From positions 437,486 to 464,728 of the forward strand of contig BFEA01000113.1 of NCBI GenBank assembly GCA_003427395.1: 27,243 nt of DNA. The letters run 5' to 3'. Origin of the DNA: Chara braunii (Eukaryota; Streptophyta; Charophyceae; Charales; Characeae). A program made the position numbers and the translations under genes. Shown here in pieces: positions 27,000 to 27,243 of the stretch. Numbering within the stretch: the stretch's first letter is position 1; each line of letters begins with the position of its first letter. The notes beneath the pieces are model-generated. The model made no database searches and had not been told where the DNA came from. It saw only the letters and a program-made list of their open reading frames with translations.

Positions 27000-27243
27000 G
27001 GTTCAGTCGCCCTGCTGCTGCTCCGCTCGCTGCTGCGCTAAGCTGCGCTATGCTGCGCTCCTGCTTCAGCCCCTGCGCTAAGTTTAGCGCATAAAATGGT
27101 ACCCTGGTACTGACCATGCTGTGCCGGTAGAGTTCCGGTAGGCCGATCCCCAACTGAGGCAGGATACCGGTACTTATACCGGTAGGCAATGGTCTGGCCT
27201 CAATGCTGCGAGGCCAGGCCAGACCCTGGACCGTCCAGATGGA
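27000..27243. repeat. Short tandem repeats and palindromes at the window end
   Basis: 'gctgcgct' recurs four times at 27030-27062 with near-decamer spacing. 'taccggta' palindromes recur at 27165 and 27178. At 27190-27226 'ggtctggcctc' faces 'gaggccaggccagacc', a strong hairpin. No gene is recognised; it may be the edge of a repeat continuing past the window. Confidence 0.5.

Noticed and set aside
1-27243. CRISPR arrays, prokaryotic operons or a defence system
   Set aside because: No regularly spaced repeats, no Shine-Dalgarno-led gene series and no long intact ORFs. LINEs, snRNA copies and microsatellites show a eukaryotic nuclear origin.

Overview
This is a stretch of repeat-dominated eukaryotic nuclear DNA. 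It contains long homopolymer runs, several hundred bases of tri- and dinucleotide microsatellite, and decayed non-LTR retrotransposons. It also holds fold-back miniature elements, small nuclear RNA retrocopies and organelle-type tRNA remnants. I see no intact host protein gene. The LINE ORF1 has a DUF4283-like plus zinc-knuckle layout, and the tRNA remnants resemble plant mitochondrial tRNAs. Both point to a land plant or streptophyte green alga. I cannot name the species from sequence alone.

Layout. Positions 1-4960 are low-complexity and repeat DNA: polypurine and acidic-codon microsatellites, a 189-bp direct repeat (2040-2228 and 3952-4140), a degenerate 106-110-bp tandem array, and (CA)n tracts. 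Positions 4967-10221 carry, on the minus strand, a LINE (LINE A) with recognisable ORF1, AP-endonuclease and reverse transcriptase but no C-terminal zinc finger. Positions 10400-11740 carry the C-terminal part of a second LINE (LINE C), same strand, directly upstream of LINE A. Positions 11790-11986 hold three consecutive tRNA-like sequences on the minus strand (Val-UAC, Asp-GUC, Ser-GCU, in transcription order), probably a fragment of mitochondrial DNA. Positions 13072-14292 are a cluster of fold-back and terminal-inverted-repeat miniature elements.

The most informative locus is 14994-15965. On the minus strand a U6 snRNA copy is fused at its 3' end to nucleotide 1 of a U2 snRNA copy, which ends in a 34-base poly(A). 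The chimera carries a 7-bp flanking duplication. It interrupts a short repeat family found uninterrupted at 16201, 18826 and 18946. The U6 part is itself split by a 597-bp element with terminal inverted repeats and a 3-bp duplication. Removing that element restores uninterrupted U6 sequence. Three nested events can therefore be ordered.

Positions 19381-21227 carry a third LINE C-terminal half (LINE B) and 23689-24066 a fourth fragment (LINE D), both minus strand. Hairpin elements at 21982 and 22273 belong to the same family as the one at 13754. The remainder (22400-27243) has two unrecognised ORFs of uncertain reality, more microsatellites, and a short-palindrome-rich end.

How the parts relate: a LINE reverse transcriptase is the natural source of the poly(A)-tailed U6-U2 chimera, and at least four LINE copies lie in this window. 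Every LINE here is broken by stops and frameshifts, so none could have supplied the enzyme in its present state.
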